A stretch of DNA of 6,916 nucleotides from Verrucomicrobia subdivision 6 bacterium BACL9 MAG-120507-bin52 (lineage in GTDB: Bacteria; Verrucomicrobiota; Verrucomicrobiia; Methylacidiphilales; Verrucolacustridaceae): NCBI GenBank assembly GCA_001438005.1, contig LIBO01000050.1, positions 1 to 6,916 of the forward strand. Direction: 5' to 3'. Below the pieces are notes generated by a model. That model had not been told where the DNA came from and searched no databases. It was given only the letters and a program-made list of their open reading frames with translations. The position numbers and the translations under genes were made by a program. Shown here piece after piece: positions 1 through 5,592 of the stretch. Position 1 is the stretch's first letter. Every line of letters begins with the position of its first letter.

Positions 1-503
1 TCCGAGTAGATGGAGCCCATTAACGCGTAGTCGAGGAGATGTTCTGGGCGGGCGTCGAGATTGGCGCCGGCATCGAGAAGAATGAAAAGGTTGGTCTCGG
101 TTGGCATAACGGTGGCAATGCCTGGACGGCTAATGCCCGGCAGGGTGCGAAGGCGAATGGTGGCGGCGGCCACCATGGCTCCGGTATGACCGGCGGAGAC
201 GGCGGCATCCGCGAGGTTGTCCCGAACGGCTTCGATCGAGCGGAGGATGGAATTATCCCTTTTGCGACGAAGGGATTCGACGGGAGAGTCCCCCATCTCG
301 ATGACTTCCTTGCAGTGGTGAATTTCGATTCGGGCCGGCGGTTGGGCGTGGCCCAGTTTTTGGAGTTCCTGAAGAATTTTTTCTTTTTGGCCAAAGAGAA
401 GAAGCTTTTCGATCTGAGGGTAGTGAGTCAAAGCTTCGAGAGCGGCGGCCACGGGGCGTGCGGGAGCGTGATCTCCTCCCATCGCATCGAGTGCAATCTT
501 CAT
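1..503 (-). CDS. plsX: Phosphate acyltransferase PlsX, N-terminal part (runs off the left edge)
   Basis: PlsX is a peripheral membrane enzyme that makes acyl-phosphate from acyl-ACP, the donor that PlsY uses in phospholipid synthesis. I translated it directly from the ATG at 501-503, giving 167 residues open to the window edge, about half of the usual 330-350. The N-terminus MKIALDAMGGDHAP (DAMGGD at 6-11) is diagnostic. Further PlsX signatures are MGDSPVESLRRKRDNS (70-85), the glycine motif at 103-109 and LLDAGAN (142-148). The glycine motif reads SAGHTGA, where I know SAGNTGA from E. coli and Bacillus. The gene follows rpmF after 30 bases, and no Shine-Dalgarno sequence precedes the ATG; a hairpin with a U-run occupies that gap. 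The pairing with rpmF and yceD is the classic arrangement. fabH would be the expected next gene, outside the window. Confidence 0.95.
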   Translation of the reverse strand, partial: MKIALDAMGGDHAPARPVAAALEALTHYPQIEKLLLFGQKEKILQELQKLGHAQPPARIEIHHCKEVIEMGDSPVESLRRKRDNSILRSIEAVRDNLADAAVSAGHTGAMVAAATIRLRTLPGISRPGIATVMPTETNLFILLDAGANLDARPEHLLDYALMGSIYS

Positions 504-506
504 CAG

Positions 507-526
507 AAAACCCGTGAAATCACGGG
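507..526 (-). terminator. Short hairpin plus U-run between rpmF and plsX; possible weak terminator or attenuator
   Basis: On the transcript, 7 nt after the rpmF stop, CCCGUGA and UCACGGG are perfect inverted repeats separated by two bases. In practice this is a 6-bp GC-rich stem with an AUUU loop. UUUU follows immediately, then CUG and the plsX AUG. The shape is that of a small intrinsic terminator, but the stem and U-run are short, so partial read-through is likely. It could instead affect plsX initiation, since the hairpin ends 7 nt before the start codon. Function is inferred from the sequence alone. Confidence 0.45.
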
Positions 527-533
527 AGGGGGA

Positions 534-719
534 TTAGGCAGCCGGAGTCTCGATGGTCAGAACCTGGCGGTCGCGGTACCGACCCGTAGCGGGATCGACC
601 ACGTGAGACAGGTGAAAATTTCCACTTTTGTCGCGGCGAAGTTGAGGCAAGTCGCGACGGTGCGCCGCCCGGCGCATGCGAAGGCGCATCTTGGATGTTT
701 TGCGTTTCGGGACTCCCAT
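534..719 (-). CDS. rpmF: 50S ribosomal protein L32
   Basis: L32 is a small basic protein of the large ribosomal subunit. The 61-residue product starts MGVPKRKTSKMRLRMRRA, the family's conserved N-terminus, and continues through a basic stretch to HVVDPATGRYRDRQVL, where zinc-type L32 proteins have a CPxCG-type knuckle. There is no cysteine anywhere, so this is the zinc-free (C-minus) form. The ATG at 717-719 lies 4 bases after the yceD stop. A GGAG lies 10 nt upstream of it, inside the yceD coding end. Length and start match the family. The yceD-rpmF-plsX order is widely conserved. A hairpin with a U-run follows the stop codon and may set L32 expression apart from PlsX. Confidence 0.97.
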   Translation of the reverse strand: MGVPKRKTSKMRLRMRRAAHRRDLPQLRRDKSGNFHLSHVVDPATGRYRDRQVLTIETPAA

Positions 720-723
720 GGTT

Positions 724-1188
724 TCAATTCTCCGTTTTGAGTTGGTCTAAATCCCGCCAGACCGTGGCTCGTCTTTTTTCGGCGAAGTCGTCCTGGTTAG
801 GGAGAGTGTAAACTTTCCCTGAACGCGGGCACCGACCTGCACCGTCCAACTCACAGCGGGCTGCAAGCGGAAGAGCTAGAATGATGTCCTCTCGGAAGAG
901 CGGCGTCAAGTCGAGGGGTGCCTCATCAGGGGCGGCCAGGATCTGGCAGAAGTCGTTGACCTTGAGCTCCCAAGGGATGAAGTCGAGACAGCGCGCACAA
1001 GGGGTTTCGAAGGTGGAATGGAGAGAGCCGGTGATGGTGACCTCTTGGCCAACCTTTTGCAGTTGAAGGTGATAGTGAATTTTGTCCCAACCACGAATCT
1101 CACCGATGGGAATATCGTAATCGGCGAGAGGCACGGAACCGGTAAGTTCCAGCCCCTCTTCGGTGATCTGGCGAGGATCGATCTTCAC
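724..1188 (-). CDS. yceD: YceD/DUF177 family protein, probably a 23S rRNA accumulation factor
   Basis: A 154-residue protein of the YceD (DUF177) family, identified by its position directly before rpmF and by its cysteine pattern. The E. coli and plant members are linked to 23S rRNA accumulation; the biochemical role is not settled. Visible are PCARCL with C64 and C67 as a CxxC pair, an acidic middle with DLTPLFREDIILALPL (93-108), then C112 and C120 in RCELDGAGRCPRSG. Zinc-type relatives usually carry CPxCG at the last position. Here the second cysteine of that knuckle is serine (S123), so the site looks degraded. The start is GTG at 1186-1188, within a GTGA overlap with the coaD stop, and there is no Shine-Dalgarno sequence, which implies translational coupling to coaD. 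The family call is firm from context and moderate from sequence. Confidence 0.85.
   Translation of the reverse strand: MKIDPRQITEEGLELTGSVPLADYDIPIGEIRGWDKIHYHLQLQKVGQEVTITGSLHSTFETPCARCLDFIPWELKVNDFCQILAAPDEAPLDLTPLFREDIILALPLAARCELDGAGRCPRSGKVYTLPNQDDFAEKRRATVWRDLDQLKTEN
730..733 (-). promoter_or_regulatory. Ribosome binding site of rpmF
   Basis: GGAG on the minus strand, 10 nt upstream of the rpmF ATG and inside the last codons of yceD. It is one of the few clear Shine-Dalgarno matches in the window and supports the L32 start. Confidence 0.6.
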
Positions 1189-1676
1189 TTTTTCGAAAAA
1201 TGTTGGCGCAGGGTCGCGGCCGCCGCCGGGGGAACAAAGTCTTCTAAGGGGGCGCCGAGCCGGGCGAGTTCACGCACGAGTTGAGAACTAATGAAGGAGA
1301 GAGTTTCGCGGGGCATGAGGAAAACTGATTCGAGTTCAGGATGAAGGCGCCGATTGGTCAGAGCGAGCTGGAATTCGTATTCGAAATCGGAAACGGCCCG
1401 AAGCCCGCGAATGACCGCCACGGCTTTTTTCTGGCGGGCGAATTCGACCAAAAGACCACGAAAGGAGGTGACTTGAATTCGGGAGGCCCAGGGTTCGTGA
1501 GAAATACTGTCCTGTAAAAGTTGAACTCTCAAGGCCGTGGGGAAGGTGGCGTGCTTCGAGCTGTCCTCGGCGACGGCGACAATCACCTCATCAAAGAGGC
1601 CAGCGGCGCGGGCGAGGACATCGAGATGACCCAAGGTGGCGGGGTCAAACGTGCCCGGATAGATGGCGCGTCTCAT
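1185..1676 (-). CDS. coaD: Pantetheine-phosphate adenylyltransferase (PPAT)
   Basis: CoaD transfers AMP from ATP to 4'-phosphopantetheine to make dephospho-CoA, the penultimate step of CoA synthesis in the cytosol. The product has 163 residues (E. coli 159). The N-terminus MRRAIYPGTFDPATLGH carries the nucleotidyltransferase motif with the catalytic His at 17; relatives usually have TNGH where this has TLGH. AVIRGLRAVSDFEYEFQLALTNRRL (87-111) is a strong family signature, and ISSQLVRE (129-136) matches the ATP-binding ISSxLVRE motif. An in-frame ATG exists at 1739 but lies inside prmC and would add 21 unrelated residues, so the ATG at 1674-1676 was chosen. That ATG lies 13 bases after the prmC stop without a clear Shine-Dalgarno sequence. 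The stop overlaps the GTG of yceD. In Firmicutes coaD also stands near yceD-rpmF. Confidence 0.97.
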   Translation of the reverse strand: MRRAIYPGTFDPATLGHLDVLARAAGLFDEVIVAVAEDSSKHATFPTALRVQLLQDSISHEPWASRIQVTSFRGLLVEFARQKKAVAVIRGLRAVSDFEYEFQLALTNRRLHPELESVFLMPRETLSFISSQLVRELARLGAPLEDFVPPAAAATLRQHFSKK

Positions 1677-1689
1677 CGTGATGATATTT

Positions 1690-2562
1690 TCACGCAAAGT
1701 GGGGATCGAGGCAAGGATCTGGATCGCGGCGCGCCTCAACGAAGCGGGGGCGTGAGGTCAGATCGGAGTGAATTCGGGTGTGGGGGTAGCCGAACTGTTG
1801 GGCCAGGGCGGAGAGGTTGGCGGTCTGGTGCGGAGAGCATTCGCAAAGGAGAGTGGGGCAGATGAGGGTGGCTTGGGGGAGGAGGCGACGAAAAAGATCG
1901 AGCCCATCGGAGCCACCATCGAGGGCGAGGATCGGATCGTGGCGAACCTCGGGTTCGGCCGAGGCAATTTCTTCCGGTGTGAGGTAGGGGAGATTGGCCG
2001 TAAGAAGAACGGCCACCTCCGTTTGGGCATGAAGAAGGTCGCTCCTTTTCCAATCCACTTTTGTCCCTTCGGGAGGGGCGGAGGCGGGGTGGGCGCAATT
2101 TTCCTGAGCAAGGAGAAGTGCCTCTTCGGAAATATCGAGGCCGAGATAGCGGTGTTGGGGTTGGCGACGCGCTAAGGCCAGCGGGATGGCCCCTGTGCCT
2201 GTGCCCACATCGAGGACGAGTCCGGCGGGTTGGTGGGCGAGGATGCGGGCAGCGTGTTCCACGAGCAGCTCGGTTTCGGGGCGGGGGACGAGGGCGGCAG
2301 AGCGACAGCGAAGAGTTAAGCCTGAGAAGGAAGTGGTTCCCGTAATGTGCTGAATGGGCTCGCGGGCGGCGCGCCGGCGAACGAGGGGGCGAAGAATTTC
2401 CAATTCGGGGGCGGTGAGTTCGCGTTCAAATTGGAGATAGAGACCTAAGCGGGGTAGGGTGAGGGCGTGGGCGATGAGGAGCTCGGCTTGGAGTCGGGGG
2501 GAGGGAAGACCGTGTTTGGTGAAGTGGCTGGTGGTGGCTTCGAGGACGGAGAGAAGTTTCAT
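1690..2562 (-). CDS. prmC: Peptide chain release factor N5-glutamine methyltransferase PrmC
   Basis: PrmC (HemK) methylates the glutamine of the GGQ motif in RF1 and RF2, using S-adenosylmethionine, and so speeds translation termination. The product has 290 residues (E. coli 277). A helical N-terminal substrate-recognition domain occupies roughly 1-85, with REPIQHITGTTSF at 67-79. PRPETE lies at 93-98. The SAM-binding loop LDVGTGTGAIPLALA is at 117-131, with the acidic strand end GLDIS at 141-145. The catalytic motif at 190-193 reads NLPY, not the usual NPPY. The PEVRHDPILALDGGSDGL region (204-221) is typical of the family. The ATG overlaps the prfA stop in ATGA, so enzyme and substrate are translationally coupled. 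An AGGAG sits 14 nt upstream, rather far to act as a binding site. Confidence 0.96.
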   Translation of the reverse strand: MKLLSVLEATTSHFTKHGLPSPRLQAELLIAHALTLPRLGLYLQFERELTAPELEILRPLVRRRAAREPIQHITGTTSFSGLTLRCRSAALVPRPETELLVEHAARILAHQPAGLVLDVGTGTGAIPLALARRQPQHRYLGLDISEEALLLAQENCAHPASAPPEGTKVDWKRSDLLHAQTEVAVLLTANLPYLTPEEIASAEPEVRHDPILALDGGSDGLDLFRRLLPQATLICPTLLCECSPHQTANLSALAQQFGYPHTRIHSDLTSRPRFVEARRDPDPCLDPHFA

Positions 2563-3641
2563 GCGCCCAAGCCGGACTCCTCTAAACGGCGACGAAGGTC
2601 ATCGGCGGCGAGGGCTTCCACGAGCGGTTCGATTCTTCCCTCCATGACCAAGTTGAGATCGTGTGAGGTGAAGCCGATACGATGATCGGTCAGGCGATTT
2701 TGGGGGAAGTTGTAGGTGCGGATTTTTTCGTTCCGTTCGCCTGAGCCGACTTGCTGTCGCCGGGCGGCCTCAACTTTTCCACGCTCCTCTTCGCGTTTTT
2801 TCTCGAGAAGTCGGGAAGCCAGAATTCGCATGGCGGTGGCACGGTTTTTAATTTGGGAGCGACTATCTTGGCAGCGGACGATTAGGCCGGTGGGGATGTG
2901 GAGAACTTGAACGGCCGAGTCGGTGGTGTTGACTCCCTGTCCGCCCGGGCCACCTGAGCGACACACTTCAATTCTGACTTCATCGGGACGAATCTGGAGT
3001 TCCACCTCTTCGGCCACGGGAAGAACGGCGACGGTAGCGGTGGAGGTGTGGATTCGGCCCTGGGCTTCGGTAGCGGGAACGCGTTGGACGCGGTGGACTC
3101 CGCTCTCATGGCGCATGGCGGCGAAAACGGTTTGTCCTGTCAATTCGAAGACGATTTCTTTGAGACCCCCGAGATCGGAGAGGCTGGAGGAGAGGGGTTC
3201 CAGTTTCCATCCACGGGTCTCGGCATACCGGCTGTACATGCGAAAGAGATCTCCGGCAAAGATGGCGGCTTCGGTTCCCCCTGCTCCGGCGCGGATTTCG
3301 ACAATGGTGTCACGGTGCTCGTCTGGGTCAGGGGGTAGGATGGAACGAAGAACCGCTGCTTTGGCGGTGGCCTCATCGCGGATGAGTTCGGCCGCTTCCT
3401 CCTCTGCCATTTGCCGCATTTCCGGGTCGGTCGTGGACGCACGCAGAGCGGCATTTTCCTGAATTTGGGAAGTCAGGGAAACGAGGCGACGAGCCGCTTC
3501 CGTCCCCGACCGGATGCGGGCATGTTCGCGGGCGAGGTCGCGGGCCCGGGTGCCTTGGCGATACAGGTCGGGGTCGGCCATTTCACGATCCAGTTCGTGA
3601 AGGCGGGATTCGAGGCGGGCGAGTTGGGCGGTGGGATCCAC
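2559..3641 (-). CDS. prfA: Peptide chain release factor 1 (RF1)
   Basis: RF1 reads UAA and UAG stop codons in the ribosomal A site and triggers peptide release. The 360-residue length equals that of E. coli RF1. The PAT tripeptide that reads the stop codon is at 189-191 within HRVQRVPATEAQGRIHTS, which separates it from RF2 (SPF). The catalytic GGQ is at 233-235 within RSGGPGGQGVNTTDSAVQ. RxQIKNRATAMRIL and the C-terminal DHRIGFTSHDLNLVMEG (319-335) are also family signatures. The start chosen is GTG at 3639-3641, since it gives the normal length; the next in-frame ATG would remove 20 residues. No Shine-Dalgarno sequence precedes it: the 16 bases upstream are almost all pyrimidine. The stop codon overlaps the prmC start. 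Both UAG (rpmE) and UAA stops used nearby are RF1 targets. Confidence 0.97.
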   Translation of the reverse strand: MDPTAQLARLESRLHELDREMADPDLYRQGTRARDLAREHARIRSGTEAARRLVSLTSQIQENAALRASTTDPEMRQMAEEEAAELIRDEATAKAAVLRSILPPDPDEHRDTIVEIRAGAGGTEAAIFAGDLFRMYSRYAETRGWKLEPLSSSLSDLGGLKEIVFELTGQTVFAAMRHESGVHRVQRVPATEAQGRIHTSTATVAVLPVAEEVELQIRPDEVRIEVCRSGGPGGQGVNTTDSAVQVLHIPTGLIVRCQDSRSQIKNRATAMRILASRLLEKKREEERGKVEAARRQQVGSGERNEKIRTYNFPQNRLTDHRIGFTSHDLNLVMEGRIEPLVEALAADDLRRRLEESGLGA

Positions 3642-3704
3642 GGGGGAGGAGGCGGAACCGAACCTACGCCCGAGGGCGAGGGAACGGTGAATCCGCGCGG
3701 GCGC
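3642..3704 (-). other. 63-base rpmE-prfA spacer, pyrimidine-rich leader of prfA
   Basis: On the transcript the spacer is rich in C. It contains CGCCC-UC-GGGCG (positions 3667-3678), which could fold into a very small hairpin, and it ends in UUCCGCCUCCUCCCCC directly before the prfA GTG. No T-run, promoter or Shine-Dalgarno sequence is visible. The terminal tract contains CCUCC twice in overlapping context, the same sense as the 16S anti-Shine-Dalgarno rather than its complement. Confidence 0.5.
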
Positions 3705-3935
3705 CTACGAGCGCTTTTTCGCCTTGGGGGCGGGGGTCGTGGCGTCGAAACGGCGACGGAATTTTTCGACACGACCGGCGGTGTCGACCAACTTTTGGGT
3801 GCCGGTGAAGAAAGGGTGGCAGGAGGCACAGATTCCAAGACGAACTTGGGCTTTGGTGGAGCGGGTGTGATAGACCGCACCGCAGGCACAGGTCATGATA
3901 CAGGCTTCAAACTTGGGATGAATTTCTGCCTTCAT
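3705..3935 (-). CDS. rpmE: 50S ribosomal protein L31, zinc-binding type
   Basis: L31 bridges the large and small ribosomal subunits. The 76-residue product starts MKAEIHPKFE and contains TCACG (C16, C18) and CASCHPFFTG (C36, C39), the four cysteines of the zinc-binding (C-plus) form, plus an extra C12. The C-terminus is a lysine/arginine-rich tail ending KAKKRS, somewhat longer than in E. coli (70 residues). The ATG at 3933-3935 was chosen because it begins exactly at the conserved N-terminus; a longer in-frame reading starting at 4064 would overlap fabF by over 100 bases. The gene starts 11 bases after the fabF stop, without a visible Shine-Dalgarno sequence. It ends in TAG, 63 bases before prfA. 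The rpmE-prfA-prmC order is common in bacteria. Confidence 0.97.
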   Translation of the reverse strand: MKAEIHPKFEACIMTCACGAVYHTRSTKAQVRLGICASCHPFFTGTQKLVDTAGRVEKFRRRFDATTPAPKAKKRS

Positions 3936-3946
3936 AGAACGGAAAA

Positions 3947-5191
3947 TTAAACCAGACGAGAGGCGACGATGCAAGCATTGTGCCCCCCGAAACCAAAGGA
4001 GTTGTTCATGACGATTTTGGCTTTTTGCTCCCTCGGTTGGAGAGGGATGTAGTCCAAATCGCACTCAGGATCAGGCTCTTCCAGATTGATCGTGGCGGGG
4101 AGAAGATCGGTTTCGAGGGCTTTCAGGCAGATGGCCATTTCGATTGATCCGGCCGCCCCGAGGAGGTGACCGAGACTGGATTTGGTTGAGCTGACAGCGA
4201 CTTTTTTGGCATGGGCACCAAGGACCGATTTGATCGCCTGGGTTTCGCAGATATCTCCCTGCGGGGTGGAGGTGCCGTGGGCGTTAATATAGTCCACTTG
4301 ATCGGGGTTGACCTTGGCGTGCCGGAGGGCGATTTGCATGGCGCGGGCTGCCCCAGCGCCTTCCGGGGCGGGGGCGGTCAGGTGATAGGCGTCGGCGGTG
4401 GCACCGTAGCCGAGGATTTCCCCGTAGATTTTTGCCCCACGCTTTTTGGCGTGGTCCATCTCCTCCAAAATGATCACGGCCGCTCCCTCGCTCAGAACAA
4501 AGCCATCGCGACCTTTGTCGAAGGGGCGGGAGGCGCGGGTGGGCTCCTCATTGCGAGTGGAGAGGGCTTTCATCGCGCCAAACCCACTCAGACCGAGTCC
4601 CACGACGGCAGCCTCGCTCCCGCCCGCAATAATGAGGTCGGCCTCAGACTCGCGAATCAAGCGCCAGCCTTCGCCAATCGAGTGGGTGGCGGTGGAGCAA
4701 GCGGAGACGATGGCGAAGTTGGGACCGCGCAGTCCGAAGTGCATCGAAATATGACCGGAAGCGATGTTGTTAATCATCATCGGAATCATGAAGGGGGAGA
4801 CTTTTTTCGGGCCACGGTCGCGAAGAATCGTGTGCTGCTCTTCGAGAGTCCGGAGTCCTCCGATGCCTGAGCCGACGAGGACACCCGCACGATCTAAATT
4901 GAGAGTGGCGCTTTCGAGGCCGGCATCTTTCCAGGCTTCTCCCGCGGCGCCCATGGCCAGATGGGTGTAGCGATCGGTGCGGCGAACATCTTTGGGATTT
5001 TTGAAGGCGGTAGCGGGATCGAAATTACGAACCTCGCCGGCGATTCGGCAATCGTATCCGGTGGTGTCAAACGCGGTGACTGGCCCGATCCCGCTCTCTC
5101 CGCGGATGAGGCGCGTCCAAGTCTCGGGAAAATTATTGGCCAAAGGGGTCAGGGCACCAAGTCCCGTGACCACGACGCGTCGGGTGCTCAT
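3947..5191 (-). CDS. fabF: 3-oxoacyl-ACP synthase II (KAS II, FabF)
   Basis: FabF condenses malonyl-ACP with a growing acyl-ACP in the elongation step of type II fatty-acid synthesis in the cytosol. The product has 414 residues (E. coli 413). The N-terminus MSTRRVVVTGLGALTPL is canonical. The catalytic triad is complete: C165 in VSACSTATHSIGEGW, H305 in NAHGTSTPQGD and H342 in SSLGHLLGAAG, each two residues on from E. coli C163/H303/H340. The glycine-rich C-terminal loop NNSFGFGGHNA (396-406) is present. This Cys-His-His set with PMMINNIASGHIS (137-149) fits the FabF/FabB clade rather than FabH. The ATG lies 64 bases after the acpP stop and has no Shine-Dalgarno sequence; most of the gap is taken by a strong hairpin. 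The short 11-base distance to rpmE suggests co-transcription with it. Confidence 0.97.
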   Translation of the reverse strand: MSTRRVVVTGLGALTPLANNFPETWTRLIRGESGIGPVTAFDTTGYDCRIAGEVRNFDPATAFKNPKDVRRTDRYTHLAMGAAGEAWKDAGLESATLNLDRAGVLVGSGIGGLRTLEEQHTILRDRGPKKVSPFMIPMMINNIASGHISMHFGLRGPNFAIVSACSTATHSIGEGWRLIRESEADLIIAGGSEAAVVGLGLSGFGAMKALSTRNEEPTRASRPFDKGRDGFVLSEGAAVIILEEMDHAKKRGAKIYGEILGYGATADAYHLTAPAPEGAGAARAMQIALRHAKVNPDQVDYINAHGTSTPQGDICETQAIKSVLGAHAKKVAVSSTKSSLGHLLGAAGSIEMAICLKALETDLLPATINLEEPDPECDLDYIPLQPREQKAKIVMNNSFGFGGHNACIVASRLV

Positions 5192-5226
5192 GGAATAGGT
5201 GGATGGATGGAGCCGACCGGAAGAGT

Positions 5227-5250
5227 GTTCTGATGGGTGGCCATCAGAAC
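5227..5250 (-). promoter_or_regulatory. Perfect 10-bp stem-loop between acpP and fabF
   Basis: On the transcript GUUCUGAUGG (5250-5241) pairs perfectly with CCAUCAGAAC (5236-5227) across a CCAC loop (5240-5237). The stem begins 5 nt after the acpP UAA. The bases that follow (ACUCUUCCGG) are not a U-run, so a standard intrinsic terminator is unlikely. A 3'-end stabiliser, processing site or attenuator that keeps acpP mRNA above fabF mRNA fits better. The hairpin itself is certain from sequence; its role is inferred. Confidence 0.75.
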
Positions 5251-5255
5251 CCGCG

Positions 5256-5501
5256 TTATTTGGACTGCTTGTCCTCGATGTACTTTACGACATCGCCCAC
5301 GGTCAGGAGCTTTTCGGCATCGCTATCGGGAACCTCGACGCCGAACTCCTCTTCGAAGGCCATGACGAGTTCGACGATGTCGAGGGAGTCGGCCCCCAAA
5401 TCTTCAATAAACTTGGCTTCGGGGGTAACTTGTTCCGCGTTGACGCTGAGTTGCTCAACGATGATGTCTTTTACTTTTTGTTCGATCGGTTTTTCGCTCA
5501 T
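5256..5501 (-). CDS. acpP: Acyl carrier protein
   Basis: AcpP carries acyl chains on a 4'-phosphopantetheine arm through fatty-acid and phospholipid synthesis. The 81-residue acidic product has the carrier signature IEDLGADSLDIVELVMAFEEEFG, with S39 as the phosphopantetheine attachment residue in DSL. The length is close to E. coli (78). The ATG at 5499-5501 is preceded by AGGAG at 10 nt, the best Shine-Dalgarno match in the window, as expected for an abundant protein. That AGGAG lies in the 3' arm of a predicted 6-bp hairpin. Another perfect hairpin follows the stop codon. Its place between fabG and fabF is the classic one. The coaD product of the same block helps supply the CoA from which the prosthetic group is taken. 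Confidence 0.98.
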   Translation of the reverse strand: MSEKPIEQKVKDIIVEQLSVNAEQVTPEAKFIEDLGADSLDIVELVMAFEEEFGVEVPDSDAEKLLTVGDVVKYIEDKQSK

Positions 5502-5592
5502 ATTGATTTTGCTCCTGTGTTTGTGAGGAGCGCAGTAAGGATTCTCGCGGGCATAATGGCAATAAGAAAATTTACGGGTGGGCTGACTTTTT
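5502..5592 (-). other. 91-base fabG-acpP spacer, the largest gap in the window
   Basis: The spacer is more AT-rich than its neighbours, particularly in the half near fabG. It holds the acpP ribosome binding site and hairpin described separately. A loose promoter-like pair, TTGCCA (5562-5557) and CTTACT (5539-5534) with a 17-base spacing, can be drawn on the minus strand, but the -10 is poor. No terminator follows fabG: the A-run after its stop is not preceded by a stem. A separate acpP promoter here is possible, as known in E. coli within fabG, but not shown. Confidence 0.4.
5511..5531 (-). promoter_or_regulatory. acpP ribosome binding site inside a 6-bp hairpin
   Basis: AGGAG at 5516-5512 lies 10 nt before the acpP AUG. 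On the transcript GCUCCU (5531-5526) can pair with AGGAGC (5516-5511) across a nine-base loop CACAAACAC, so the whole Shine-Dalgarno sequence would be paired. The stem has four GC and two AU pairs. The binding site is well supported; the hairpin is a plausible but unproven translational control element. Confidence 0.55.

Noticed and set aside
661..676. Inverted repeat TGCGCC/GGCGCA inside rpmF
   Set aside because: It falls in the conserved MRRAAHRR codons of L32 and is explained by arginine and alanine codon composition.
39..740. Long plus-strand open frame of 233 codons opposite plsX, rpmF and the end of yceD
   Set aside because: It is antisense to three well-recognised genes, the protein is low-complexity and glycine-rich, and it resembles no family I know. 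Long open frames opposite GC-rich genes are common by chance.
1185..1739. Longer CoaD reading from an ATG at 1739
   Set aside because: The extra 21 residues come from the prmC coding end in another frame, while family homology begins at MRRAIYPGTFDP.
2923..3950. Two overlapping plus-strand frames of 179 codons each opposite prfA and rpmE
   Set aside because: Shadows of RF1 and L31, whose motifs are complete on the minus strand.
4211..4870. Plus-strand open frame of 219 codons opposite fabF
   Set aside because: FabF has all catalytic residues in the other strand. The antisense product is glycine-rich and unrecognisable.
5534..5562. Minus-strand promoter candidate TTGCCA-17-CTTACT upstream of acpP
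   Set aside because: The -35 has five of six consensus bases but the -10 only three. Not strong enough to list as a promoter.
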